From: Sphaerisporangium flaviroseum
GTDB lineage: Bacteria; Actinomycetota; Actinomycetes; Streptosporangiales; Streptosporangiaceae
Assembly (NCBI RefSeq): GCF_039537005.1
Contig: NZ_BAAAZR010000009.1
Location: forward strand, 62,001 to 126,000
Length of the DNA: 64,000 nucleotides
Direction: 5' to 3'
This document shows positions 1 through 7,488 of the stretch, piece by piece. The notes under the pieces were generated by a model that did no database searches, was not told the origin of the DNA, and saw only the letters and a list, made by a program, of their open reading frames with translations. A program made the translations under genes and the position numbers. Numbering within the stretch: the first letter of the stretch is position 1; the number at the start of each line of letters is the position of its first letter.

Positions 1-1242
1 TGCTTCCCCGACCGCCAGCGTGGGCGGCTGGAACTGCTGAGACTGGTGTACGAAGGGTGCGCCGAGGAGGCGATCCGCACCGTCGAGGAGGCGGTGTCGC
101 GCCTGCACGCGTATTCGCCGGACCGGACACGTCTGGCGGTCGACGCGTACGTCCTGTTCGTGACCGGTGACCCGCGGAGGGCCCGGGTCCTGTACCGGGA
201 GGCGGCCACCGGCGGCGAGCACCTGCTCCCTTCCAGGGACCGGACCGCCGAGCGTCTCGCCGCGCTGCTCGGCGGGACCGACCACCCGCAGGGGCGCCTG
301 GTCGCCAAGGGCGTCCTGGCCGCCTCGGAAGGCCTGCTGGCGAATTGGGCCCACACCGACACCTCCACGGACGACATCAGCGCGGCCGCCATGCACATCG
401 CCGAGCGGGCGTTCGACGAGTCGGAGCAGGCGTTCAACGACGCCTCACGGTACCTCCGGTGGAAGCCGGCGTCCCAGGAGTCGTGCCGGCACATCGACAC
501 CAGCGTGGCGTCGACCGCGCGCATGTACGACTATCTGCTCGGCGGTAAGGACAACTACGCCGTCGACCGGGCGGCGGTCCAGCGGCTGATCGAGTTGATG
601 CCGGAGAGCCCGGACCTCGCCAAGGCGAACCGGGCGTTCATGCGCCGGGCCGTCGCGTTCGCCGCCGCGGCCGTCGGTCAATTCGTCGACCTCGGCACCG
701 GGATCCCCACCTCACCGAATGTCGACGAGGTGGTCCGGCAGATGAATCCGGAAGTGGTCGTGGTGGGTATCGACAATGACCCGATTGTCCTGTCCCACGG
801 CCGGGCCTTACGCAGCGGTGTGCAGATCATGTACGGCGACGTCCGGAAACCGCAGGAGGTGGTCCGCAGGCTCGCCAAGGTCATCGACTTCGGCAGGCCG
901 GTGGCGTTGGTCGCGACGTCGCTGTTCAACTTCATTCCCGACGACCCGGTCGGCATCGTAGGAGAGTTCCGCGCCGTCATGGCGCCGGGCAGCATGCTGG
1001 TGATATCGCATGGCACCGACGAGGGGGCTCCGCCCGAGATGGTGGCCCGTTTCCGCGAGGTGTACGCCGACGCGGTGTCACCGGCGGTGTTCCGCGGCGT
1101 CGCGCAGATCGAGGGCATCTTCGATGGGTTCACCCTGGTAGAGCCTGGTCTGGTGGACGTCCAGCACTGGCGGCCCGACGGTGTCGCCGAGCGGCCACTG
1201 CCGATCCGCATGCTCGGCGGCATCGGCCACATCCCCCGCTAG
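1..1242 (+). CDS. SAM-dependent methyltransferase, DUF574 (Methyltransf_19) family, 5' end outside window
   Basis: The C-terminal two thirds match the actinobacterial DUF574 methyltransferases: the hallmark stretch ARMYDYLLGGKDNYAVDR, a SAM-binding core FVDLGTGIPT, and an acidic GIDNDP that would bind the ribose. The reading frame is open from base 1 with no stop, so the gene probably starts before the window; an internal GTG at 46 has no convincing ribosome binding site. About 150 residues of helical, charged sequence precede the methyltransferase domain, whereas the family member at 22811-23677 has only about 40. Whether this is a fused extra domain cannot be settled without the upstream sequence. 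Substrate unknown; cytoplasmic. Family assignment is firm, function is not. Confidence 0.8.
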   Translation, partial: CFPDRQRGRLELLRLVYEGCAEEAIRTVEEAVSRLHAYSPDRTRLAVDAYVLFVTGDPRRARVLYREAATGGEHLLPSRDRTAERLAALLGGTDHPQGRLVAKGVLAASEGLLANWAHTDTSTDDISAAAMHIAERAFDESEQAFNDASRYLRWKPASQESCRHIDTSVASTARMYDYLLGGKDNYAVDRAAVQRLIELMPESPDLAKANRAFMRRAVAFAAAAVGQFVDLGTGIPTSPNVDEVVRQMNPEVVVVGIDNDPIVLSHGRALRSGVQIMYGDVRKPQEVVRRLAKVIDFGRPVALVATSLFNFIPDDPVGIVGEFRAVMAPGSMLVISHGTDEGAPPEMVARFREVYADAVSPAVFRGVAQIEGIFDGFTLVEPGLVDVQHWRPDGVAERPLPIRMLGGIGHIPR

Positions 1243-1265
1243 GCTTCCTGGCGCAGGGTCGCGAG

Positions 1266-1283
1266 CCTGCCGGTGCCGGCGGG
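1266..1283 (+). terminator. hairpin after the DUF574 gene
   Basis: CCTGCCGG and CCGGCGGG pair across a tiny loop about 24 bases after the stop codon. The stem is GC-rich with no T-run, as is usual for actinomycete terminators. A termination role is inference. Confidence 0.35.
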
Positions 1284-1518
1284 TAAGAAGAGGGCGGGAG
1301 GGCCGCGGCGGGTCGTCGAGCGGGGATCTGCCGGCCGCTCGTTCCGGGCGGGAGACGCCTCGGTGTGGACCTGGCCGCTGCCGAAGTTCGCCGATGCCAT
1401 CCGTTCGAATGCGGATGGTCTCAATCGACCGGGTGGAACCTGTGCTCTGTACTGCCGAACATATTCTGGTGGCTGAGTCGGGTTAATGGGACCGGGTTTG
1501 ATTGATGGTTCGGATTTC

Positions 1519-1635
1519 TTAGTCCCAGGTGGTCCCCGCAGCGCGGGAGTAACCGTCCCAGGTGGTTCCCGCGGCGCGGGAGAAGCTGTCCCAGGTGGTT
1601 CCGGCGGAGCGCTTGGCGGCGGTGGTGTTCGTCAT
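1519..1635 (-). CDS. 38-residue peptide of 11-residue Trp/Asp repeats, copy A
   Basis: Starts MTNTTAAK and then runs as an 11-residue repeat, R-(S/A)-A-G-T-T-W-D-(S/G)-(F/Y)-S, ending at the third AGTTWD. The encoded peptide is identical to that at 2062-2178, and the two genes differ at only three bases, all silent third positions, which is strong evidence of coding. A purine-rich stretch (GAGACGAG) lies just before the ATG; there is no canonical GGAGG. An in-frame ATG at 1758 would give a 79-residue form, but it has no ribosome binding site and its middle part diverges between the copies. The peptide has three Trp, three Asp, no Cys, no signal peptide and near-neutral charge. I recognise no family. 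It could be a precursor of a modified peptide, a signalling peptide, or a surface-binding amphipathic repeat. No modifying enzyme is adjacent. Confidence 0.6.
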   Translation of the reverse strand: MTNTTAAKRSAGTTWDSFSRAAGTTWDGYSRAAGTTWD

Positions 1636-1660
1636 TTTCTCGTCTCTTTCTCGTGGCTTC

Positions 1661-1682
1661 TTGTTTGTCCTTGCACAAACAA
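1661..1682 (-). promoter_or_regulatory. inverted repeat upstream of peptide gene A
   Basis: TTGTTTG and CAAACAA form a perfect 7-base inverted repeat around an 8-base centre, 26 bases before the start codon. The element is unchanged in the second copy although flanking bases have diverged. It could be an operator or an RNA hairpin in the leader. Confidence 0.5.
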
Positions 1683-2061
1683 CTCTGCGGTTTCGGGGAC
1701 GCGTTATCCAGATGAATGGGCTGCAGCAAGTTGTCCCGCCCTGTCCACTTCCTGCCATCGCGGAAGATGCGCGAGGTCGGGCGCGGGGGGAGAGGTGGCG
1801 ATCGGGGGGAGCGCCTTGGTGGCGGGAAGGATCCCGGCCGGCCGGAGGAGGCTGGGAGGCTGGCGTCGACTCCGCGGCGGCCTGGGGGATCGGGGTGCTC
1901 GACGCTTGGATGATCACCGATGCCACCGGGTCTCATGCTGACGGCGATGGTCTCGATCGGCTGCGTCGTTCCGTCTGAGGAGGGGTGATGCGGACGTTCA
2001 GAGGTTGCTTTTCAGTTATTCATCGTACGGTCGGTCACGGTTCCGGAATTCGTCGGTCGTC

Positions 2062-2178
2062 TTAGTCCCAGGTGGTTCCCGCGGCGCGGGAGTAACCGTC
2101 CCAGGTGGTTCCCGCAGCGCGGGAGAAGCTGTCCCAGGTGGTTCCGGCGGAGCGCTTGGCGGCGGTGGTGTTCGTCAT
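2062..2178 (-). CDS. 38-residue peptide of 11-residue Trp/Asp repeats, copy B
   Basis: Encodes exactly the same 38 residues as 1519-1635, with three silent differences (Gly GGA/GGG and two Ala GCC/GCT codons). Both copies are read leftward, each with its own upstream inverted repeat, so they look like two independent single-gene units rather than an operon; 426 bases separate this stop from the start of copy A. The leader before the ATG reads AAGAGCCGAAGAA, a weak ribosome binding site. The longer in-frame start at 2304 has none. No protein family recognised. The duplication with protein-level conservation suggests that dosage or timing of the peptide matters (inference). Confidence 0.6.
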   Translation of the reverse strand: MTNTTAAKRSAGTTWDSFSRAAGTTWDGYSRAAGTTWD

Positions 2179-2206
2179 TTCTTCGGCTCTTTTCTCTGCG
2201 GGCTTC

Positions 2207-2228
2207 TTGTTTGTCCTTGCACAAACAA
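2207..2228 (-). promoter_or_regulatory. inverted repeat upstream of peptide gene B
   Basis: Same TTGTTTG / CAAACAA inverted repeat with the same 8-base centre as at 1661-1682, 29 bases before the start codon of copy B. Confidence 0.5.
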
Positions 2229-2370
2229 CTCTGCGGTTTTCGAAGCCCGTCGACCAGACGAATCGACGGCAGCAAGCTGCGCCGCCCTGACCGCTTCCTG
2301 CCATGCGAAAAAGACACCGCGCCCGCGTGATGGCCTAAGGCGAGGGTGCGAGAGACCGCGAAGGGCCGCG

Positions 2371-2490
2371 CCTGCTCCCGGGTCGGTGTGGCGCCTGCTC
2401 CCGGCTCCGGCCGGGGTTCCTGCTCCCGGCTCCGGCTGGGATGCCTGCTCCCGGCTCCGGCCGGGGTTCCGGCTCCGGCCGGGGTGCCTA
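2371..2490. repeat. GC-rich tandem repeats at the 3' end of the PucR-type gene
   Basis: About 25-base units built on CCTGCTCCCGGCTCCGG occur from 2393, 2419 and 2443, preceded by a diverged unit at 2371 and followed by shorter CCGGCTCCGGCCGGGG pieces. They lie just beyond the stop of the minus-strand regulator and may act as a terminator region. Confidence 0.6.
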
Positions 2491-3672
2491 CTCCGGCTCG
2501 GGCCAGGCGCCGGCGAGCACCCGGGCGACCACGGTGTTCAGCACGCGGATGCCGCGCGTGGAGCCGGGGTTCAGCCCGGTCAGCTCACGGACGCGCTGGA
2601 GGCGGTAGTCGAGCGTGCGGGGGTGGATGTGCAGCGCGGCCGCGGCGCGCAGCCGGTTCATGTCGCCGCGGTAGTAGACGTCCAGGGTGGTCACCAGGTC
2701 CGGGCCGCCGGCGAGCCGCCGGGCCACGCCCTGCAGCCACTCGTCGACCTGAGGCAGTTGCGCGGTCCCGAGCTCGACGAAGACGTCGGCGAGGGTGTAG
2801 ACGCGGCGGGGAACGGTCTCGATGGGCGCCGCCTGGCTGACCTGCCGCGCCAGCGAGAGCGCCCCGGACAGGGCATCAACGCGGCCGGTGGCCGTACCGA
2901 CGGAGCACGGCCGGCCGATGGTCTCGGCGAAGTCGTGCGCCACGGACAGCGCGCGATCCTCCGCCGACGCGGGGGTGCCGTTCGTCTCGGGCACCAGCGC
3001 CACCAGCTCCTCCGGCGTGGGCCAGGCGAGCGGTATCCGCTCACCCTCGATGAGCACCTCGATGACCTGGTCCCGTACCCGGTCGAGCCAGCGGAACGGC
3101 CGGCCCGCGATCCGCACGACCGTCACGACGTAGCGCTCGGGAAGGGTCATGCCCAGGTTCCTGGCCAGTTCGGGCGCCGACGGGTCGTTGGCGAGCAGCA
3201 TCTTGGCGAGCAACTGGACGCGGGTGACCAGGGACAGGCACCGTTCCTGCCCCTCCATGTAGCCGCGGGTGTAGGCGTTCTGGGCGGTCACCCCCTGCGG
3301 GCCCAGCCAGCCGAGCGTCAGCATCAGCGCGTCGAGGTCGTGCGGGCCGGCGGCGTCCTGGATCTCGTGCAGCGTGAGGGTGGAGTGGAGGACCAGGACC
3401 CGCCGGTGGGCGGCCAGGGACACCCCCTTCTCGCCGCGCTCCCTGCCGACCGCCGCCATGTACGCGAGGTCCTCACCGCTGAAGGGCCGGCCGTCCTCGG
3501 CGAGGGCGTACGTGCGGCGGCGCAGGGTCACCGCGAAATCCAGCAGCGAGGCATGTCCCAGGGAGCCGGTGGACAGCGCCCGGTATTCGGCTAATTCGCG
3601 CGTGTAGACGTCGACCGCGTTGCGGGCGTTGGCTTCCACCCGGAGCCGCAGCAGGTGAAAGAAGTCGCCCAT
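2488..3672 (-). CDS. PucR/CdaR-family transcriptional regulator
   Basis: 394 residues with the layout of actinobacterial PucR/CdaR-type regulators: a helical N-terminal region, a central GGDEF-like (CdaR) region, and a C-terminal helix-turn-helix (PucR HTH_30) seen in RAAAALHIHPRTLDYRLQRV. The ATG at 3672 is preceded by GGAGGGG. The gene diverges from the ten-gene glycoconjugate operon that starts at 4010, so it is a natural candidate for its regulator (inference). Ligand unknown. Confidence 0.85.
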   Translation of the reverse strand: MGDFFHLLRLRVEANARNAVDVYTRELAEYRALSTGSLGHASLLDFAVTLRRRTYALAEDGRPFSGEDLAYMAAVGRERGEKGVSLAAHRRVLVLHSTLTLHEIQDAAGPHDLDALMLTLGWLGPQGVTAQNAYTRGYMEGQERCLSLVTRVQLLAKMLLANDPSAPELARNLGMTLPERYVVTVVRIAGRPFRWLDRVRDQVIEVLIEGERIPLAWPTPEELVALVPETNGTPASAEDRALSVAHDFAETIGRPCSVGTATGRVDALSGALSLARQVSQAAPIETVPRRVYTLADVFVELGTAQLPQVDEWLQGVARRLAGGPDLVTTLDVYYRGDMNRLRAAAALHIHPRTLDYRLQRVRELTGLNPGSTRGIRVLNTVVARVLAGAWPEPE

Positions 3673-4009
3673 GGTGGGCCCCTCCGTCGGTCAGGGACGT
3701 AGGTCGCAAAGGATCGTACCGAGCATGTAGCGACATATGCCACCTCTGGCCGTAAAAGGCCGAAACATGGGTTTCGAACATGCCACTTGCGCACGGTCAC
3801 AAACCTGTTGGCTTTTCCGGTGAGTGGCCGGCCGAAAGTAACGCGATAATTCGTGAAAAATGATAAAACCTGCGACTTATGCTACGTAACTTCGCGCAGC
3901 TCTACCTACTGTTGTGCTGCCCTTTGAGGCTGCCATTGCCCCGTCCCAGGAAAGGGCTCAACCTGCCACCACGCGAGCCCTGACCGCTCGCAATGGAAGG
4001 AAGGCATGC
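3673..4009. other. divergent intergenic region with a dyad
   Basis: This 337-base, comparatively AT-rich stretch must hold the promoters of the PucR-type gene and the glycoconjugate operon. It contains a perfect dyad CGAAAC-ATGG-GTTTCG at 3761-3776 and a weaker one, GCATGT-AGCG-ACATATGC, at 3723-3740. Both lie closer to the regulator and could be its operators. No tRNA or small ORF convinced me. Confidence 0.45.
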
Positions 4010-5452
4010 GTGTCCGAGTTGATCGGCATCGACGAGTGCGAACACCTGACAGCACAACAAGTCCACAGCCTTTACGGCAAGTACGTCAGCCGGAGCCAGG
4101 TCTCCCTGATGACCTCATTCGGGTTCGGCCGTGAGCTGGTCGAACGTGCCGAGGGAATGTGGATCTGGACTCGCGGCGGACGACGGATCCTGGACTTCAC
4201 CGGAGGGGTCGGCGTCCTCAACCACGGTCACAACCATCCTCGCATCCTCGCCGCTCGCAGGCGGTATCAGGAGAGGGAGCGAATGGAGGTGCACAAGACG
4301 TATTTCTCCCCGTACATCGCCGCTCTCGGTCACAATCTCGCCCAATTACTGCCCGGCGACCTGAACATGTCGTTCTTCCCGAACTCCGGTGCCGAGGCGG
4401 TGGAGGGTGCCGTCAAATTGGCGTACAAATACCACAAGGGTCGGCGACATCGGATCCTTCGGGCCGACATCGCTTTTCACGGCAAGCTGCTCGGCTCCGG
4501 CGGGCTCACCGCCGTAGGACAGAACCGATTCACCTTCCCCACGATCCCCGGCATCTGCACCTTTCAATACGGCGACCTGACATCCGTACGCGAGGCCATC
4601 GCCGCCGCGCGCCGGCCGGACGGCCGCTGCGACGTTTACGCGATTCTCATAGAGCCGTTCAGCGCGTCCACCGTGCGCTTCTGCTCGGAGGAGTTCCTGC
4701 GCGGCCTGCGGGAGATCTGCACCGCCGAGGACATCGTGTTGATCTTCGACGAGATCTACACCGGGTGGGGCAAGACCGGCAGCCTGTTCCACTTCATGCG
4801 CTACCCCGGCCTCGTCCCCGACGTGCTCACGACGTCCAAGTCCTTCGGCGGGGGCAAGTCCTCCATCTCGGCCTTCATCGCGCGCGAACCGATCTTCCGC
4901 AAGGCCTACGACAACCTCACCGACTCCCTGCTGCACAGCACCAGCACGACCTACTACGGCTTCGGCGAGGAGACCGCGACGGCGATCGAGGCGGTGAACA
5001 TCGCGGTCGAGGACGACTACCCCAAACGCGCCCGCGAGATCGAACGGGTGCTCGCGCCCGGACTGGACCGTATCCGCAAGGAGCACGCGGACTCCGTGGC
5101 CGAGGTGCGCGGCGCCGGCGCGATGTACGGGATCTTCCTGGACGGAGGGCCGAAACTCCTCGACCTCGCGGCGCGGCTCGCCCCGGCGGGACTGGCCCGT
5201 GACCCGAACTTCCGGATCAAACTGATCACCTGCGCGGTCGTCGACGCCCTCTACCGCGACCACGGCGTCTACGCCTACTACACCCTCAACGGCCACAACC
5301 CTCTGGTCGCGGCCCCGTCGCTGGTGGCCGAGCCCGCCGACGTCGAGTACTTCCTGGACAGCCTCGACCAGACCCTCGCCAAGGGGCTCACCCGGCTGCT
5401 CGTCCGTTTCGTACGGGAGAAGGTGGCGCCGCGATGGCCGTCCGCGTCGTAG
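4010..5452 (+). CDS. class III PLP-dependent aminotransferase (EctB/diaminobutyrate aminotransferase-like)
   Basis: 480 residues. It shows the class III fold: FTGGVGVLNHGHNHP near the N-terminus, a substrate/PLP loop FPNSGAEAVEGAVKLA, the cofactor-binding Asp in LIFDEIYTGWGKTG, and the Schiff-base Lys in TTSKSFGGGKSS. GTG at 4010 is chosen because GGAAGGAAGG lies six bases upstream; an upstream in-frame GTG at 3914 lacks such a site. It is the first gene of a ten-gene operon and overlaps the next gene by 19 bases. Its nearest relatives by motif convert 2-oxoglutarate/glutamate pairs with diaminobutyrate, but in this context amination of a keto-sugar on a lipid carrier is equally possible (inference). 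Confidence 0.85.
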   Translation: MSELIGIDECEHLTAQQVHSLYGKYVSRSQVSLMTSFGFGRELVERAEGMWIWTRGGRRILDFTGGVGVLNHGHNHPRILAARRRYQERERMEVHKTYFSPYIAALGHNLAQLLPGDLNMSFFPNSGAEAVEGAVKLAYKYHKGRRHRILRADIAFHGKLLGSGGLTAVGQNRFTFPTIPGICTFQYGDLTSVREAIAAARRPDGRCDVYAILIEPFSASTVRFCSEEFLRGLREICTAEDIVLIFDEIYTGWGKTGSLFHFMRYPGLVPDVLTTSKSFGGGKSSISAFIAREPIFRKAYDNLTDSLLHSTSTTYYGFGEETATAIEAVNIAVEDDYPKRAREIERVLAPGLDRIRKEHADSVAEVRGAGAMYGIFLDGGPKLLDLAARLAPAGLARDPNFRIKLITCAVVDALYRDHGVYAYYTLNGHNPLVAAPSLVAEPADVEYFLDSLDQTLAKGLTRLLVRFVREKVAPRWPSAS

Positions 5453-6474
5453 TGACAGGCAGCAGCGGGATGCTCGGGAGCACGCTGGCCCGGCACCTCG
5501 CCTGCGAGGGGCACGAGGTCCTGGGCGTGGACCTGCGCCCACCGGCGGGCCCGGCACCGGCGTGGCCGTACAGCGTGGGGGACATACGCGACACCTCACT
5601 CATGACGGAGGCGATGGCGGGGGCGGACGCGGTGGTGCACTGCGCCGGCGCGCTGCCGAGCTATCCGGCCGACCAGATCCGCGACGTGATCGTCGGCGGC
5701 ACCCGCAGCCTCCTGGAGGCCGGACGCCGGGCCGGGGTGCCGCGGGTCGTCCACATCTCCTCCACCGCCGTGTACGGCCTGCCGGCGCTGGTCCCCACGC
5801 CTGAGGACCATCCGCGCGAACCCGTCGACGTCTACTCCCGGGCCAAGGCGGAGGCGGAGGAGGTGGCCGAGAAGTTCCGGGCGGACGGCATGTGCGTGCC
5901 GGTCCTGCGCCCCAAGACCTTCCTTGGCCCCGGCCGCATGGGCCTGTTCGCGATGCTCTTCCAGTGGGCCGAGGAGGGCCGCAACTTCCCCGTCCTCGGC
6001 AGCGGGGACGTGCGCATCCAGATGCTGGCCGTGGAGGACCTGGTGGCGGCCGTCACCAGCGTCCTCGCGGCACCGGCGGACGTCGCCAACGACACCTACA
6101 ACGTGGCCGCCGCCGAGTTCGGCACGCTGCGGACGGACTTCCAGGCGGTGCTCGACGCCGCGGGGCACGGCAAGCGCGTCGTGTCGCTGCCCGCACGACC
6201 CGCGCTCGCCGGGCTCCGGTTGCTGGAACGGAGCGGGCTGTCGCCGGTATACGGGCGGCTGCTGCACAAGTTGCGCGCCGACTCCTACGTCAGCATCGGC
6301 AAGGCCCGCGACAGGCTCGGCTTCCGGCCCCGGCTGTCCAACAGGGACGCGATCCTGCGCACCTACGAGTGGTGGCGCGGGCAGCGGGCGGACCGCCCGG
6401 CGCGGGCCACCGGCCGTACCAGCGGCGACGCCTGGCGGCAGGGTGCGCTGTCGCTGGCCAAGGTCTTCTTCTGA
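5434..6474 (+). CDS. NAD-dependent epimerase/dehydratase (extended SDR)
   Basis: 346 residues with the Rossmann motif TGSSGMLG at the N-terminus, the catalytic Ser/Thr region HISSTAVYG and the catalytic pair in YSRAK. Extended SDRs of this kind act on nucleotide- or lipid-linked sugars or on steroid-like alcohols. The start overlaps the aminotransferase, implying translational coupling. Together with the aminotransferase and the UbiA-type enzyme it could oxidise or epimerise a lipid-linked pentose before amination (inference). Exact substrate unknown. Confidence 0.85.
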   Translation: MAVRVVVTGSSGMLGSTLARHLACEGHEVLGVDLRPPAGPAPAWPYSVGDIRDTSLMTEAMAGADAVVHCAGALPSYPADQIRDVIVGGTRSLLEAGRRAGVPRVVHISSTAVYGLPALVPTPEDHPREPVDVYSRAKAEAEEVAEKFRADGMCVPVLRPKTFLGPGRMGLFAMLFQWAEEGRNFPVLGSGDVRIQMLAVEDLVAAVTSVLAAPADVANDTYNVAAAEFGTLRTDFQAVLDAAGHGKRVVSLPARPALAGLRLLERSGLSPVYGRLLHKLRADSYVSIGKARDRLGFRPRLSNRDAILRTYEWWRGQRADRPARATGRTSGDAWRQGALSLAKVFF

Positions 6475-6494
6475 GCCGGGCTGGAGGTGGAGAC

Positions 6495-7478
6495 ATGCAC
6501 GTCGCCGAATCGGCCGGCGTACACGAAGGGCCGCTGCGGCCTGAACCGCCGCCGGGCCTGGCCGTCGCGGCCCGGCCGGGCCTGGCCGGGGACCTCGTAC
6601 GCCTGATACGCCCGCTTCACTCGATCAAGGCCCTTCTGCTGATACCGATCGCGCTCATCGACGCCTCTCCCTGGACCTTCGCCGTGGTCGGCAGGGTCGC
6701 CTGGGCCGCGCTGGCGTTCGTCCTGGCGTCCGCCGCCGTCTACGTCGGCAACGACATCGCCGACCGGCACCGTGACCGGCGCCATCCGGTCAAGCGCCGG
6801 CGTCCCGTCGCCGCCGGTCGCGTACCGGTCTGGGGCGCATGCCTGTACTGCGCCGTCCTGCTCGCCCTGCTCGCCGTCGTGACCGGCATGGGCACCGGGC
6901 CGTACTGGCCGGTGGCGGCGTACCTGGTGCTCAACGTCGCCTACATCCGTGTGCTGAAGCACATCCCCCTGGTGGACGTGGGCGCCGTGGCGCTCGGCTT
7001 CGTGCTCCGGGTCGTCCAGGGATACCTCGCGACCGGCGAGCGGGTGGCCGGATGGCTGCTGATCACCGCGTTCTCGGTCTCCCTGCTGTTGCTCATCGGC
7101 AAGCGGCGGCAGGAGCTGCTGGGAGTGGGCGCCGCGCACCGGCCCGCGCTGGCCGGCTACTCGCTGGAACTGGCCAACGCGCTGCTGCAGATCACCTCGG
7201 TGCTCGCCCTGGTCGCCGGCCTCATCTACCTGCGCACCGAAGCGCCCTTCGGCCCCGACCACGGCCAGACGGCGATGATGCTGTCCGTCCCGTTCGCCCT
7301 GTTCGCGCTCTTCCGCTACCTGCAGATCCAGCTCGCCGGACGCGGCGGAACCGATCCCGTACGGGTCCTGCTGCGCGACCGCGTCACGGTGGGCATCTGC
7401 GGGCTGTGGGCGGCCGTGCTCGGCGCCACGCTCGCGCTCGTCCACTACCCCGTCCTGGCCCACGCGATCCTGCCATGA
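6495..7478 (+). CDS. UbiA-superfamily prenyltransferase, decaprenyl-phosphate phosphoribosyltransferase-like
   Basis: 327 residues, mostly transmembrane helices (about eight). The Mg-binding motif NDIADRHRDRRHP followed by KRRRPVAAG is the pattern of DPPR synthases, which join phosphoribosyl pyrophosphate to a polyprenyl phosphate; a second polar loop, YIRVLKHIPLVDVGAV, follows. A strong GGAGGTGGAG precedes the ATG at 6495. In mycobacteria the product feeds arabinan precursors, but no DprE1-type FAD enzyme is present here. I infer that it starts a lipid-linked pentose used by the following glycosyltransferases. Confidence 0.85.
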   Translation: MHVAESAGVHEGPLRPEPPPGLAVAARPGLAGDLVRLIRPLHSIKALLLIPIALIDASPWTFAVVGRVAWAALAFVLASAAVYVGNDIADRHRDRRHPVKRRRPVAAGRVPVWGACLYCAVLLALLAVVTGMGTGPYWPVAAYLVLNVAYIRVLKHIPLVDVGAVALGFVLRVVQGYLATGERVAGWLLITAFSVSLLLLIGKRRQELLGVGAAHRPALAGYSLELANALLQITSVLALVAGLIYLRTEAPFGPDHGQTAMMLSVPFALFALFRYLQIQLAGRGGTDPVRVLLRDRVTVGICGLWAAVLGATLALVHYPVLAHAILP

Positions 7479-7488
7479 AAGGTGAGCC

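Larger units (their letters stand above)
1519..1760. repeat. direct repeat unit A (twin of 2062-2304)
   Basis: About 240 bases containing the small gene, its leader and upstream sequence are repeated 543 bases further on in the same orientation. The 39 bases at 1655-1693 are identical to 2201-2239. The leader next to the start codon differs and carries a 3-base length change. Confidence 0.8.
2062..2304. repeat. direct repeat unit B (twin of 1519-1760)
   Basis: Second copy of the small-gene unit in the same orientation. Similarity ends close to the shared CTTCCTGCCAT at its right edge. No flanking target duplication or transposase was seen. Confidence 0.8.

Noticed and set aside
1519..2304. 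Longer in-frame versions of the twin peptides (79 and 80 residues, starting at 1758 and 2304)
   Set aside because: Both begin MAGSGQGG and have some silent changes there, but neither has a ribosome binding site, the middle part differs at many residues, and the conserved 39-base block shows no silent changes as coding sequence would. Kept only as an alternative start.
4346..5599. 417-codon open frame on the minus strand opposite the aminotransferase
   Set aside because: Mirror frame of a GC-rich gene: Gly/Arg/Val/His-rich, no family motif, no ribosome binding site, while the plus strand encodes a clear enzyme. The same applies to the other long antisense frames.
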